NCBI GenBank assembly: GCA_002771615.1
Contig: PCSD01000026.1
Coordinates: 1 to 5,621, forward strand
Direction of reading: 5' to 3'
Length of the DNA: 5,621 nt
From: Candidatus Falkowbacteria bacterium CG23_combo_of_CG06-09_8_20_14_all_49_15
GTDB taxonomy: Bacteria > Patescibacteriota > Patescibacteriia > Patescibacteriales > UM-FILTER-48-10
Shown: positions 1 to 5,611 of the stretch, piece by piece
How positions within the stretch are numbered: position 1 is the first letter of the stretch
How the letters are laid out: the number at the start of each line of letters is the position of its first letter
Program-made: the position numbers and the translations under genes
The notes under the pieces: model-generated
What the model was told of the DNA's origin: nothing
The model's database searches: none
Seen by the model: the letters and a program-made list of their open reading frames with translations, nothing else

Positions 1-178
1 AAAAGCAAAACAAATATTATTTAAAAACTTATGGAGTAGATAACTGATCTGGCCTCGCCAGTTCAGGCTCATCTTTCAATGAGAAAAGACTACCGACCAT
101 AATCAGCCTGAATCCGGAAATTTTTAACCGGCTGACCAGTCGAAAAATATAAAAATGACGGCTGTGAGCGGATACTAA
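1..178. other. Non-coding region downstream of the histidine kinase gene
   Basis: No convincing gene is visible here. Several short inverted repeats cluster: CTGGC/GCCAG at 49-53/57-61 with a 3-base loop, CTCAT/ATGAG at 68-72/79-83 with a 6-base loop, and an 8-base pair TTCAGGCT/AGCCTGAA at 62-69/105-112 that overlaps the previous one. A further CAGCC/GGCTG pair lies at 104-108/130-134. On the minus strand the region ends in T-rich sequence (30-1). The hairpins are short and not directly followed by a T run, so a Rho-independent terminator is possible but not clear. The kinase reading frame stays open past its TGA down to a TAA at 31-29; this is discussed as a finding and I do not call it coding. 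Confidence 0.5.
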
Positions 179-2431
179 TCAGATTTTCTTTAAAGGCAAA
201 GTGAAATGGACATCCGTGCCCCGGCCTTCCTGACTGTCCACAAAAATAACCCCGCCATGCTTGTTGATGATGTTTTTCACGATAAACAAGCCCAATCCGG
301 AACCTTCCGTCTGCATACGGATGACATTGGCGGCGCGGAAAAACTTGGAAAATAACTTCTGCTTATCTTTTTCGGGGATGCCAACACCGTTATCTTTGAC
401 GGACACCTTGAAAAATTCCTTGTCCACATCAATATTTATTTCAATCCGACCGCGTTCGGGCGTATATTTAAGCGCGTTATCCACCAAATTCTGCATAACC
501 AACAACATCTTTTCCTGATCAAACACAATCGGGGGGAGAAGATTGGGTTTGTTGATCACCAACTTTATCTTGTTTTTATCAATCAAGCCGGCCACGCCTT
601 CCACGACCGAATTAACCAGCTCCAAAAAATCATGCTTTTCAAAATTATAGCCGAAACGGCCTTCCTCAATCCGGGAAACATTCAAGAGGTCATTGACCAA
701 GTGGATTATTCGCTCGTTGCTTTTATAACCCTTCTCCAAAAGCTCGGACTGCTCTTTGTTCAAAGGGCCGACATCTTCATCCAGCACCATCTTGATCACC
801 CACTTGATCGCGGATAAAGGCGTGCGCAACTGATGGGCGGCGATAGAAATGAATTCCGACTTCAAGCGGTCCAGATCTTTTTCCCGGCTGATATCATAAA
901 AAATCTTCAGAATGCCGAGGTTTTCCCCTTCGTCGCCCAAAACTTGGCCGGTGATCGCTTTGTAGGTCGTGGTGTGTTCGCCTGAAACGACCTCCACTTC
1001 TTCCAAGGAAATATTCCCTTCATTCAAACTCTCCAATGGTTTCGCTTTAAAATCGCATTTGACGAAAGGCCGGAAATTGTTGAAGCTGAAATTATTTTCC
1101 GCGCTCACTTTCAGGCCGTAATGGCTGTTTTCCAAACCAAAAACGCGCCGTCCGGAAGGATTAAACAGGACGATCTCTCCCCGTTCATTCAAAACGATGA
1201 TCGGATCAATGAAATTGTTGATGATCGCCACCGTCTTTTCTTTTTCTTCTTCCAGTTTCAGCTGGGTGGTGCGGATATCGCCGAAAGCGCGTAAAAGTGA
1301 TTTTTCCGATTTTTCCAATTGTTCAATTTTTTTGTCCAATTCGTGGTTGGTGATGCTTAACTCCAGATCCCGCCGGACCAGCAATTTCGTGGTTTTATCC
1401 AATTCGGACAATTCGGATGTGCGCATATCCACCTCGTCCGCCAACATTTTTCGCTTATGCCGCAAATCATTAAAAAGAAGATTCAAAGAACGGGCATTGA
1501 TCAGCAGGACCAGGAGCAGGGCGAAAGTGGAAAAACCAAGGATCACGCCGGTTAATCTGATTTTTTTGTAAGCGGCCCAAGCCGCCGCGGCCGGCTCTTC
1601 CGTGAAAACCCCCCACCCTTCCCGAGCCATCGGCACGCCCACCGCGTAAACCTGCTCGCCCTGTTCGTTAACATATTCATCTCCGGCATCCAGGCCGAAA
1701 GCGATCTGTTTGTTTTTCACCACCTCGGCCACGACCCGCCGGCTGGCCACGCTGTATTTGCGCAAAGGATAAATCGGATCGGAATGGGCGATAACATAAC
1801 CCAGCGAGTCGGTCACGTATCGTTTGTTCTGGCCGGCGTCCGCCGTTAACAGCTCATTAATTTTCCATAAGGAGAAATCGGCCGCTAACACCGCGCCGCG
1901 ATCAGAGGCCAATCCGCGGATCGGCACGGCCAGGCGCATGGTCGGCGCGCCGCTGTCGGCCAAGAAAACTGGACCGTAATACGGTTCGCCCGCCGCCGCG
2001 CGCAAAAAATAGTCGGTCTGGGCGATCAGGCCGTAATCCCGCGGATAAAAAAATTCCGTCTGGGAAATTTTCAGTATCTCCCGCCCCCGGCCGTCCGCCA
2101 CGGACAAATTGTCAAACCATTTGTGGTCACGGAAAAAACCGTTGACAATGGTCTTGGTCTGCTCGGGGCTGAGAGGCAAAGACAAAATATCGGCCAATTG
2201 GCCCAAAGAACCGATATTTTTGTCAATCAGGCCGATAATCTGGTTTTGCGTGCTCTTAGCGGTTTCCAAGTGCAGGGAGGTGACTCGGTGGCCGATATTG
2301 ACCAGACTGGGCTGAAAAAAACCGTAATAGGAAAAAATCACCACCAAGAGCACCAAACCGACGATTACCCAAGTAAAAAGCAAAGGTTTGGCCTGAAAAA
2401 GATTTTTTGTTTTAAACCAAAAACGAAGCAT
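179..2431 (-). CDS. Membrane sensor histidine kinase (Cache-like, PAS, HisKA, HATPase)
   Basis: This is a 750-residue sensor kinase that should autophosphorylate on a histidine and pass the phosphate to a response regulator not present in this window. TM1 is at about 18-38 and TM2 at about 292-311. The roughly 250 residues between them look like a double-Cache extracellular sensor, with the typical run YF..A..GEPYYGPVF, AVPI and a later ADFSL near 141-187. A long charged coiled coil covers about 322-402, followed by a PAS domain at about 400-515 ending in ILKIFYDISREKD. The H box AAHQLRTPLSA places the phospho-acceptor at His533. The ATPase domain has an N box (QNLVDNALKYTP, Asn648/Asn652), G1 (DNGVGIP, 680-686) and G2 (GSGLGL, 710-715). 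All catalytic motifs are intact and the C-terminus FTLPLKKI is a normal kinase end. It is the last gene of the operon, 12 bases after the solute-binding protein gene. The ATG is preceded only by a weak GGA. There is no receiver domain, so it is a classical rather than hybrid kinase. Kinase identity is near certain; the ligand is unknown. Confidence 0.96.
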   Translation of the reverse strand: MLRFWFKTKNLFQAKPLLFTWVIVGLVLLVVIFSYYGFFQPSLVNIGHRVTSLHLETAKSTQNQIIGLIDKNIGSLGQLADILSLPLSPEQTKTIVNGFFRDHKWFDNLSVADGRGREILKISQTEFFYPRDYGLIAQTDYFLRAAAGEPYYGPVFLADSGAPTMRLAVPIRGLASDRGAVLAADFSLWKINELLTADAGQNKRYVTDSLGYVIAHSDPIYPLRKYSVASRRVVAEVVKNKQIAFGLDAGDEYVNEQGEQVYAVGVPMAREGWGVFTEEPAAAAWAAYKKIRLTGVILGFSTFALLLVLLINARSLNLLFNDLRHKRKMLADEVDMRTSELSELDKTTKLLVRRDLELSITNHELDKKIEQLEKSEKSLLRAFGDIRTTQLKLEEEKEKTVAIINNFIDPIIVLNERGEIVLFNPSGRRVFGLENSHYGLKVSAENNFSFNNFRPFVKCDFKAKPLESLNEGNISLEEVEVVSGEHTTTYKAITGQVLGDEGENLGILKIFYDISREKDLDRLKSEFISIAAHQLRTPLSAIKWVIKMVLDEDVGPLNKEQSELLEKGYKSNERIIHLVNDLLNVSRIEEGRFGYNFEKHDFLELVNSVVEGVAGLIDKNKIKLVINKPNLLPPIVFDQEKMLLVMQNLVDNALKYTPERGRIEINIDVDKEFFKVSVKDNGVGIPEKDKQKLFSKFFRAANVIRMQTEGSGLGLFIVKNIINKHGGVIFVDSQEGRGTDVHFTLPLKKI

Positions 2432-2443
2432 AAAAATCCGAAT

Positions 2444-3460
2444 TTACTCAAAAATTTTATCCGCGCGCAACCGGACAGCCGGAGAAACAGTCAGATTGGC
2501 GGATTTCACCGCCAGCAAGTTGATGGTCAGATAAAGCTTTTCCGGGATCGTGCTGGGGGATTCGCTGATCGGCTCGCCCAACAAGATTTTTTCCGCCAAG
2601 GGCGCGCATTGCCGCCCTAAATCAGCGGCCGCCGCGCCATAAGTCAAAGACGCGTATTTTTCCGCCTGGCCGCTGACATAGCCGATCACCGGCAAACCGG
2701 CCTCTTGCGCTTTTTGCGCCAATTGCGGCCAATGCAAAATGGTCAGCTCGTCCGGCAAAAGAAAAACCAGATCATAATCAGCAGCACTCAGGCCGGCCGC
2801 GGCCAAAAGATATTCCGTCTGGCCGGCGGCCGGCACGGAAAAAAATTCCAAATCCAGGGCGGCCGCGACTCCTGATAAACGGCTGGCGACCACGCGCGAA
2901 TTTTTATCCGCCGCATCCCAGATCACGACCACGCGCCGCAGGCTGGGAAAAGCCTCATGGGCGATTTCCAGCCTTTTCGCCGCCAAATTATCCGTCCAAT
3001 CAGCGCAACCGGCGGCGCGGGCGGAGGAATGGGAATAATCTTTGATCAAACCGGCCGCCACCGGATCGCCGACGGCCGCGAAAATAACCGGCAATTCGGG
3101 CAACAAGTCTTGCACCGCCAAAACGGCCGGAGCGGTAACCGCGAAAATTAAATCCGGCTTCTGCGCCGCCAAACCGGCCAAGGTATTTGACCAGCTTTCG
3201 CCGCGGCCGGCATAAGTCAAATCCAAAAAAACCGCGTTGCCGTTTTCCTGCCAGCCCCGCTGGGCCAAACCGGCCTTGAAATTGTCCGTAATCGGGGCGT
3301 AGATCCCTCCGGGCGAAACCAGGACAATCTTCCGGCGATTTTCCGCTCCCCAGGAAATCTCTTGTCCGGCGCCAACTTTGTCGGACAGCCACAAATAAAG
3401 CAAATAACCGATCAAGGCGGCTAAAACCAATAAAAGGCTGATAAAGATTTTTTTGTTCAT
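2444..3460 (-). CDS. ABC-type solute-binding protein, membrane-anchored (ABC_sub_bind/TrpX-like family)
   Basis: This 338-residue protein resembles the ABC transporter substrate-binding family PF04392, which has a two-lobed type I periplasmic-binding-protein fold. Visible family marks are PDLIFAVTAPAVLAVQ (about 102-117), LPVIFAAVGDPVAAGLI (about 123-139), RRVVVIWDAADKNSR (175-189), LPVIGYVSG (256-264) and the family-typical end INLLAVKSANLTVSP...LRADKIFE. Both lobes appear full length. The N-terminus has two lysines and then a hydrophobic stretch at about 5-25, with no cysteine lipobox (the only cysteines are about 152 and 285). It therefore looks like an uncleaved signal anchor or an ordinary signal peptide, not a lipoprotein. 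Family members usually sit with an ABC permease and ATPase; here the neighbours are a FIST protein (10 bases upstream) and a kinase (12 bases downstream). I infer a sensing role, delivering a bound small molecule to the kinase, but a transporter elsewhere cannot be excluded. No Shine-Dalgarno motif precedes the ATG. The ligand cannot be told from sequence. Confidence 0.9.
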   Translation of the reverse strand: MNKKIFISLLLVLAALIGYLLYLWLSDKVGAGQEISWGAENRRKIVLVSPGGIYAPITDNFKAGLAQRGWQENGNAVFLDLTYAGRGESWSNTLAGLAAQKPDLIFAVTAPAVLAVQDLLPELPVIFAAVGDPVAAGLIKDYSHSSARAAGCADWTDNLAAKRLEIAHEAFPSLRRVVVIWDAADKNSRVVASRLSGVAAALDLEFFSVPAAGQTEYLLAAAGLSAADYDLVFLLPDELTILHWPQLAQKAQEAGLPVIGYVSGQAEKYASLTYGAAAADLGRQCAPLAEKILLGEPISESPSTIPEKLYLTINLLAVKSANLTVSPAVRLRADKIFE

Positions 3461-3470
3461 AGGGTAATGA

Positions 3471-4646
3471 TTAGCTCTGTTCGCTGATCACGGCCACGAC
3501 GATTGACTCGTTATAAAAACCGCGGCCGGCCGGCGCGGACACGGCCTGGGCGAACTCGGCAAAAGAATAGAAACCGATAATCGGGACGTCTTCCCCGATC
3601 ACCGCTTTAATTCTTTCAATTTCTTTTTTGCCGTTCTGACTCAATAATTTGCTGCGGGCGATGCTGGAAAAGACAAAAGCGGCTTTGGGCTTGTTGCGCC
3701 CCAGACAGGCGCAAGCCTCCACCGCCGCTTCTTCCGCCGCTTTTAAGGCGTCTTCGCGCGAACCAAGCATCAATTTTACGTCGCTCCCCTCCGGCAAGGC
3801 GGCGGTAAAACGGATCGCGCCGCGCGGTAAAATCGCCAACGGATAACGGGTGAGCGCTTCGCCGCTCTCCGGCATTATCAAGCCAAGCGGATAAATTATG
3901 GCTAATTGGGCGAAAACGGATTGCAATAATTTTTCTTTGGCAATGCCGAAATTATCCACATAAAAATCCACGGCCGGCCGGCCGGCGATCTCTTCCACGA
4001 CCGTGCCCATCGCCTTGGTAATTTTGACCGGCAAACCGATCGGCTGCCAGCCTTGGCGGACGCCCATACCGATCTGGCAGTCGCCTTTCAAGGCCAGGCC
4101 GGATAAACCCACCGCGACTGACGCGTTATGGCCGTAAATAAAAACTTCCTGAAAATTATAATCATCGCTGGCGGCCGCGCCGACGACCTGCCCCTGGGCC
4201 CCGATGCCTTCCCGAAAACCGCTGAGCAAATCTTGGCCGTCGGAATTAAGAATGTCGGCGAATAAAAAATAGCCACGGCTGGTGCCGGCGGCTTTGGCCA
4301 AATTTTGTCCCAATCGGGCGCCAGCCATCCGTGGGTTGGCTTGCGCCAAGCCGCCTTGGCCGGTGGTGACGCCGAAACCCCGGCCGCCGATCGCCATCGC
4401 CACGGCCGCGCCCCGGATCGGTCCGAAAGAGGTGATCTCAGCCGCGCTGGAACAACCGATGATCGGCACGTCCGGCGCGGCCTTTTCCGCTCCGGAAAAA
4501 AGAGCGGGCAGGTTAAAACGGGCGGAAGCAAAAATTACAATGACTTTCGGGTCAACGATATTTTTGCGCGCCTGGACGCAAGCGTTATAACCGGCTTCAA
4601 AAGGATCGATTTTTTCACTGATGCCGATATCGGCCTTGATCGCCAT
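3471..4646 (-). CDS. FIST domain (FIST_N + FIST_C) signal-transduction protein
   Basis: This 391-residue protein consists almost wholly of a FIST module, a predicted small-ligand sensor domain found in bacterial signalling proteins; amino acids have been proposed as its ligands. FIST_N covers about 33-220 and includes the characteristic PIIGCSSAAEIT (61-72) after VIVIFASARFN (35-45), then GYFLFADILNSDGQDLLSG. FIST_C covers about 221-385, with AAFVFSSIARSKLL (322-335), VPIIGFYSFAEFAQ (354-367) and GFYNESIVVAVI (376-387). There is no signal peptide or membrane segment, so it should be cytoplasmic. No output domain (kinase, GGDEF, MCP) is fused, so any signal must pass to a partner protein; the kinase two genes downstream is the obvious candidate. 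It is the first gene of the operon, with two TATAAT motifs 23-40 bases upstream. The chosen ATG fits the family N-terminus; no Shine-Dalgarno motif precedes it. Domain identity is strong; the ligand and partner are inference. Confidence 0.92.
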   Translation of the reverse strand: MAIKADIGISEKIDPFEAGYNACVQARKNIVDPKVIVIFASARFNLPALFSGAEKAAPDVPIIGCSSAAEITSFGPIRGAAVAMAIGGRGFGVTTGQGGLAQANPRMAGARLGQNLAKAAGTSRGYFLFADILNSDGQDLLSGFREGIGAQGQVVGAAASDDYNFQEVFIYGHNASVAVGLSGLALKGDCQIGMGVRQGWQPIGLPVKITKAMGTVVEEIAGRPAVDFYVDNFGIAKEKLLQSVFAQLAIIYPLGLIMPESGEALTRYPLAILPRGAIRFTAALPEGSDVKLMLGSREDALKAAEEAAVEACACLGRNKPKAAFVFSSIARSKLLSQNGKKEIERIKAVIGEDVPIIGFYSFAEFAQAVSAPAGRGFYNESIVVAVISEQS

Positions 4647-4668
4647 ATCAATCGATAAAGATAATTAA

Positions 4669-4698
4669 ATTATATGTTATATTATAACACAAAAACAA
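4669..4698 (-). promoter_or_regulatory. Promoter for the FIST operon, inner -10 with weak -35
   Basis: On the minus strand a perfect TATAAT lies at 4674-4669, 23 bases before the FIST ATG. A poor -35 match, TTGTTT, lies at 4698-4693 with an 18-base spacer. Transcription from here would start near 4662 and give a leader of only about 15 bases. The next feature is an alternative start site in the same region, and the surrounding AT-rich sequence makes chance TATAAT motifs likelier than usual. Confidence 0.45.
4681..4689 (-). promoter_or_regulatory. Extended -10 promoter element for the FIST operon
   Basis: The minus strand reads TGTTATAAT at 4689-4681, an exact match to the extended -10 consensus TGnTATAAT, which can work without a good -35. 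Upstream (4691-4725) is a nearly pure A/T stretch with phased T and A runs that could act as an UP element. The predicted start is near 4674, giving a leader of about 28 bases to the FIST ATG. I rate this the better of the two overlapping promoter candidates. Confidence 0.6.
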
Positions 4699-4741
4699 AA
4701 AAAGAAAAAATATTAAAAATTTTTTCATCAAAATAATGAAT

Positions 4742-4765
4742 TACCCCGCCGTAACGGACGGGGTA
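4742..4765. repeat. GC-rich palindromic hairpin in the intergenic spacer
   Basis: TACCCCG (4742-4748) pairs with CGGGGTA (4759-4765). Inside them CCG (4749-4751) pairs with CGG (4755-4757) around the loop TAA, with one bulged A at 4758. This gives a 10-base-pair stem in otherwise very AT-rich DNA. It lies about 210 bases after the membrane-protein stop and just before the FIST promoter. No strong T run follows immediately on either strand (TAATTTTA on the plus strand; the T-rich run on the minus strand starts over 10 bases away). It may therefore be a terminator insulating the operon, or a copy of an interspersed palindromic (REP-like) element. Confidence 0.6.
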
Positions 4766-4790
4766 TAATTTTATTAATAAAAGCTGCTGC

Positions 4791-4841
4791 TAAAATTTGG
4801 CGCTTAATCAAATTTTACTAAAACAACCCTTGTAGTTTTAG
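4791..4841. repeat. Two adjoining AT-rich inverted repeats
   Basis: TAAAATTTG (4791-4799) and CAAATTTTA (4809-4817) form a perfect 9-base inverted repeat with a 9-base loop. Immediately next to it CTAAAAC (4818-4824) and GTTTTAG (4835-4841) form a perfect 7-base inverted repeat with a 10-base loop. The stems abut with no gap. They lie in the spacer downstream of the membrane-protein gene. They could be regulator binding sites, part of a transcript end, or a remnant of a degenerate recombination site; the role is unknown and AT-rich sequence makes such pairs easier by chance. Confidence 0.45.
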
Positions 4842-4975
4842 ATACATAGTATAAAATAACACTTCGCTGTTTTTCTTGGCTAACCAAAAAATTTGTTTTC
4901 AATTAACAAACAACTAATTGCAACTGATTGTTTCTTAAAATTACCCAATAATAAACAAACGGCGACTGGGTGGCG
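4842..4975. other. AT-rich spacer 3' of the membrane-protein gene
   Basis: No gene, RNA or canonical attC site is visible on either strand. It contains a tandem 10-base repeat, CAACTAATTG/CAACTGATTG at 4911-4930 with one mismatch, and a small inverted repeat CAATTA/TAATTG at 4900-4905/4915-4920. It also holds ACCCA/TGGGT at 4943-4947/4967-4971. On the minus strand the closest approaches to the attC core GTTRRRY are GTTAATT (4906-4900) and GTTAGCC (4884-4878); neither fits fully, and neither has a partner arm that folds well. Confidence 0.4.
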
Positions 4976-5539
4976 TTAATTTTTAGAGACAAACTTTAGA
5001 GATAATTTTTTAAATATAAAAACGCTGGAATTGAATAAAAGTAACAATAAAGAAATTAATCCAACCAACCAAATGATAAGGCCAAAGAAATGAGTTATGT
5101 TGACGAATAAACGCTGTAATAAATTCATTCCTCTTGCGCCACCCAGTGAAAGCCCAATGCCAGATATATATGTTATTACTCCTATGGCCAAAAATATACC
5201 CGCTGTTAAAAATTTTGACAAAGAAGGATAAAAAATATCTAATTTTCTTCCTCTTTGATTATAATGGGCAATGCTTTCTGAAATAGATTTAAGCACCAAA
5301 CCTGTAAATACATATAAAAATATTAAAGCACCTATTATGTATTGATCAGCTATTAGTTCCTCTATGAAAGAAAGTTGCCCTATATAGTTAAATATCAATC
5401 CACCAACCAGCAGGCTCACAAAAAAAATAATTTTTTGCTTGCTTGGTTTTTTAAATGCATCAATATATCTTAAAATAATCAATGCTAAATATAAAGAAGA
5501 AGAAAATATTAATAACACGATAAGCAATGTAAAAAACAC
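4976..5539 (-). CDS. Hypothetical five-helix membrane protein, possible integron cassette gene
   Basis: I do not recognise this 187-residue protein. It is strongly hydrophobic, with probable helices at about 2-24, 37-54, 67-87, 110-132 and 147-176. Lysine/arginine-rich segments at 24-36, 84-109 and 177-186 and the acidic loop at 60-65 suggest an outside N-terminus and an inside C-terminus by the positive-inside rule. No catalytic motif is seen. The start is GTG at 5539; a weaker in-frame TTG exists further upstream, but the GTG begins directly at the first membrane helix. No Shine-Dalgarno motif is close. A sampled line of this gene is about 30% GC, much lower than the operon to its left, which suggests a different origin. 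It starts 19 bases after the inner box of the attC-like palindrome. The reading frame is long and its topology coherent, so it is probably real; the function is unknown. Confidence 0.75.
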   Translation of the reverse strand: MFFTLLIVLLIFSSSLYLALIILRYIDAFKKPSKQKIIFFVSLLVGGLIFNYIGQLSFIEELIADQYIIGALIFLYVFTGLVLKSISESIAHYNQRGRKLDIFYPSLSKFLTAGIFLAIGVITYISGIGLSLGGARGMNLLQRLFVNITHFFGLIIWLVGLISLLLLLFNSSVFIFKKLSLKFVSKN

Positions 5540-5555
5540 TACTAAGTTTGATTCC

Positions 5556-5611
5556 AGAATCTAACGCAACATATTTGGCGCGAAGCGCCAATAATGCTAA
5601 GTTAGATTTCT
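5556..5611 (-). repeat. attC-like recombination site (candidate integron cassette junction)
   Basis: On the minus strand the boxes are ATCTAAC (5607-5601) and GTTAGAT (5565-5559). They match the attC R'' (RYYYAAC) and R' (GTTRRRY) consensus exactly and are complementary. Between them TTGGCGC (5591-5585) and GCGCCAA (5581-5575) form a 7-base-pair stem with a 3-base TTC loop, like the short terminal structures of small attC sites. The spacers between outer and inner stems pair only partly, as in attC. R' is preceded by GC, as is common (GCGTTAGAT). The span from box to box is 49 bases, a little below the usual attC minimum of about 57. The minus-strand orientation is preferred because the gene downstream starts soon after R'. 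Because the site is nearly symmetric, it could also be read on the plus strand, or be a terminator-like hairpin of a gene outside the window. Confidence 0.5.

Noticed and set aside
1197..1571. Plus-strand 124-codon frame antisense to the kinase coiled coil and TM2
   Set aside because: Ser/Arg-rich antisense product of the charged coiled-coil codons; no independent support.
2123..2620. Plus-strand open frame of 165 codons across the kinase/binding-protein junction
   Set aside because: It runs antisense through two well-supported genes, has a low-complexity Gln/Arg/Lys-rich translation and no domain-like pattern.
4088..4531. Minus-strand 147-codon frame inside the FIST gene
   Set aside because: It is an out-of-frame shadow of FIST_N, with a Pro/Arg/Trp-rich translation. 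The true frame carries the family motifs without interruption.
4282..4658. Overlapping plus-strand open frames antisense to the FIST gene
   Set aside because: High GC content makes antisense frames stay open; the translations are Pro/Ala/Arg-rich without recognisable motifs, while the minus-strand FIST domain is clear.
4739..4768. Ten-codon plus-strand frame MNYPAVTDGV through the palindrome
   Set aside because: Too short, no ribosome binding site, and it is simply the translation of the hairpin.
4900..4982. Second attC site made of AATTAAC (4982-4976) and GTTAATT (4906-4900) on the minus strand
   Set aside because: The outer boxes are complementary but break the RYYYAAC/GTTRRRY consensus, and the sequence just inside them does not pair.
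4965..5147. 11-base inverted repeat ACTGGGTGGCG (4965-4975) and CGCCACCCAGT (5137-5147)
   Set aside because: A few 11-base matches are expected by chance in 5.6 kb. One arm lies inside the coding sequence, and the pairing does not extend beyond 11 bases.
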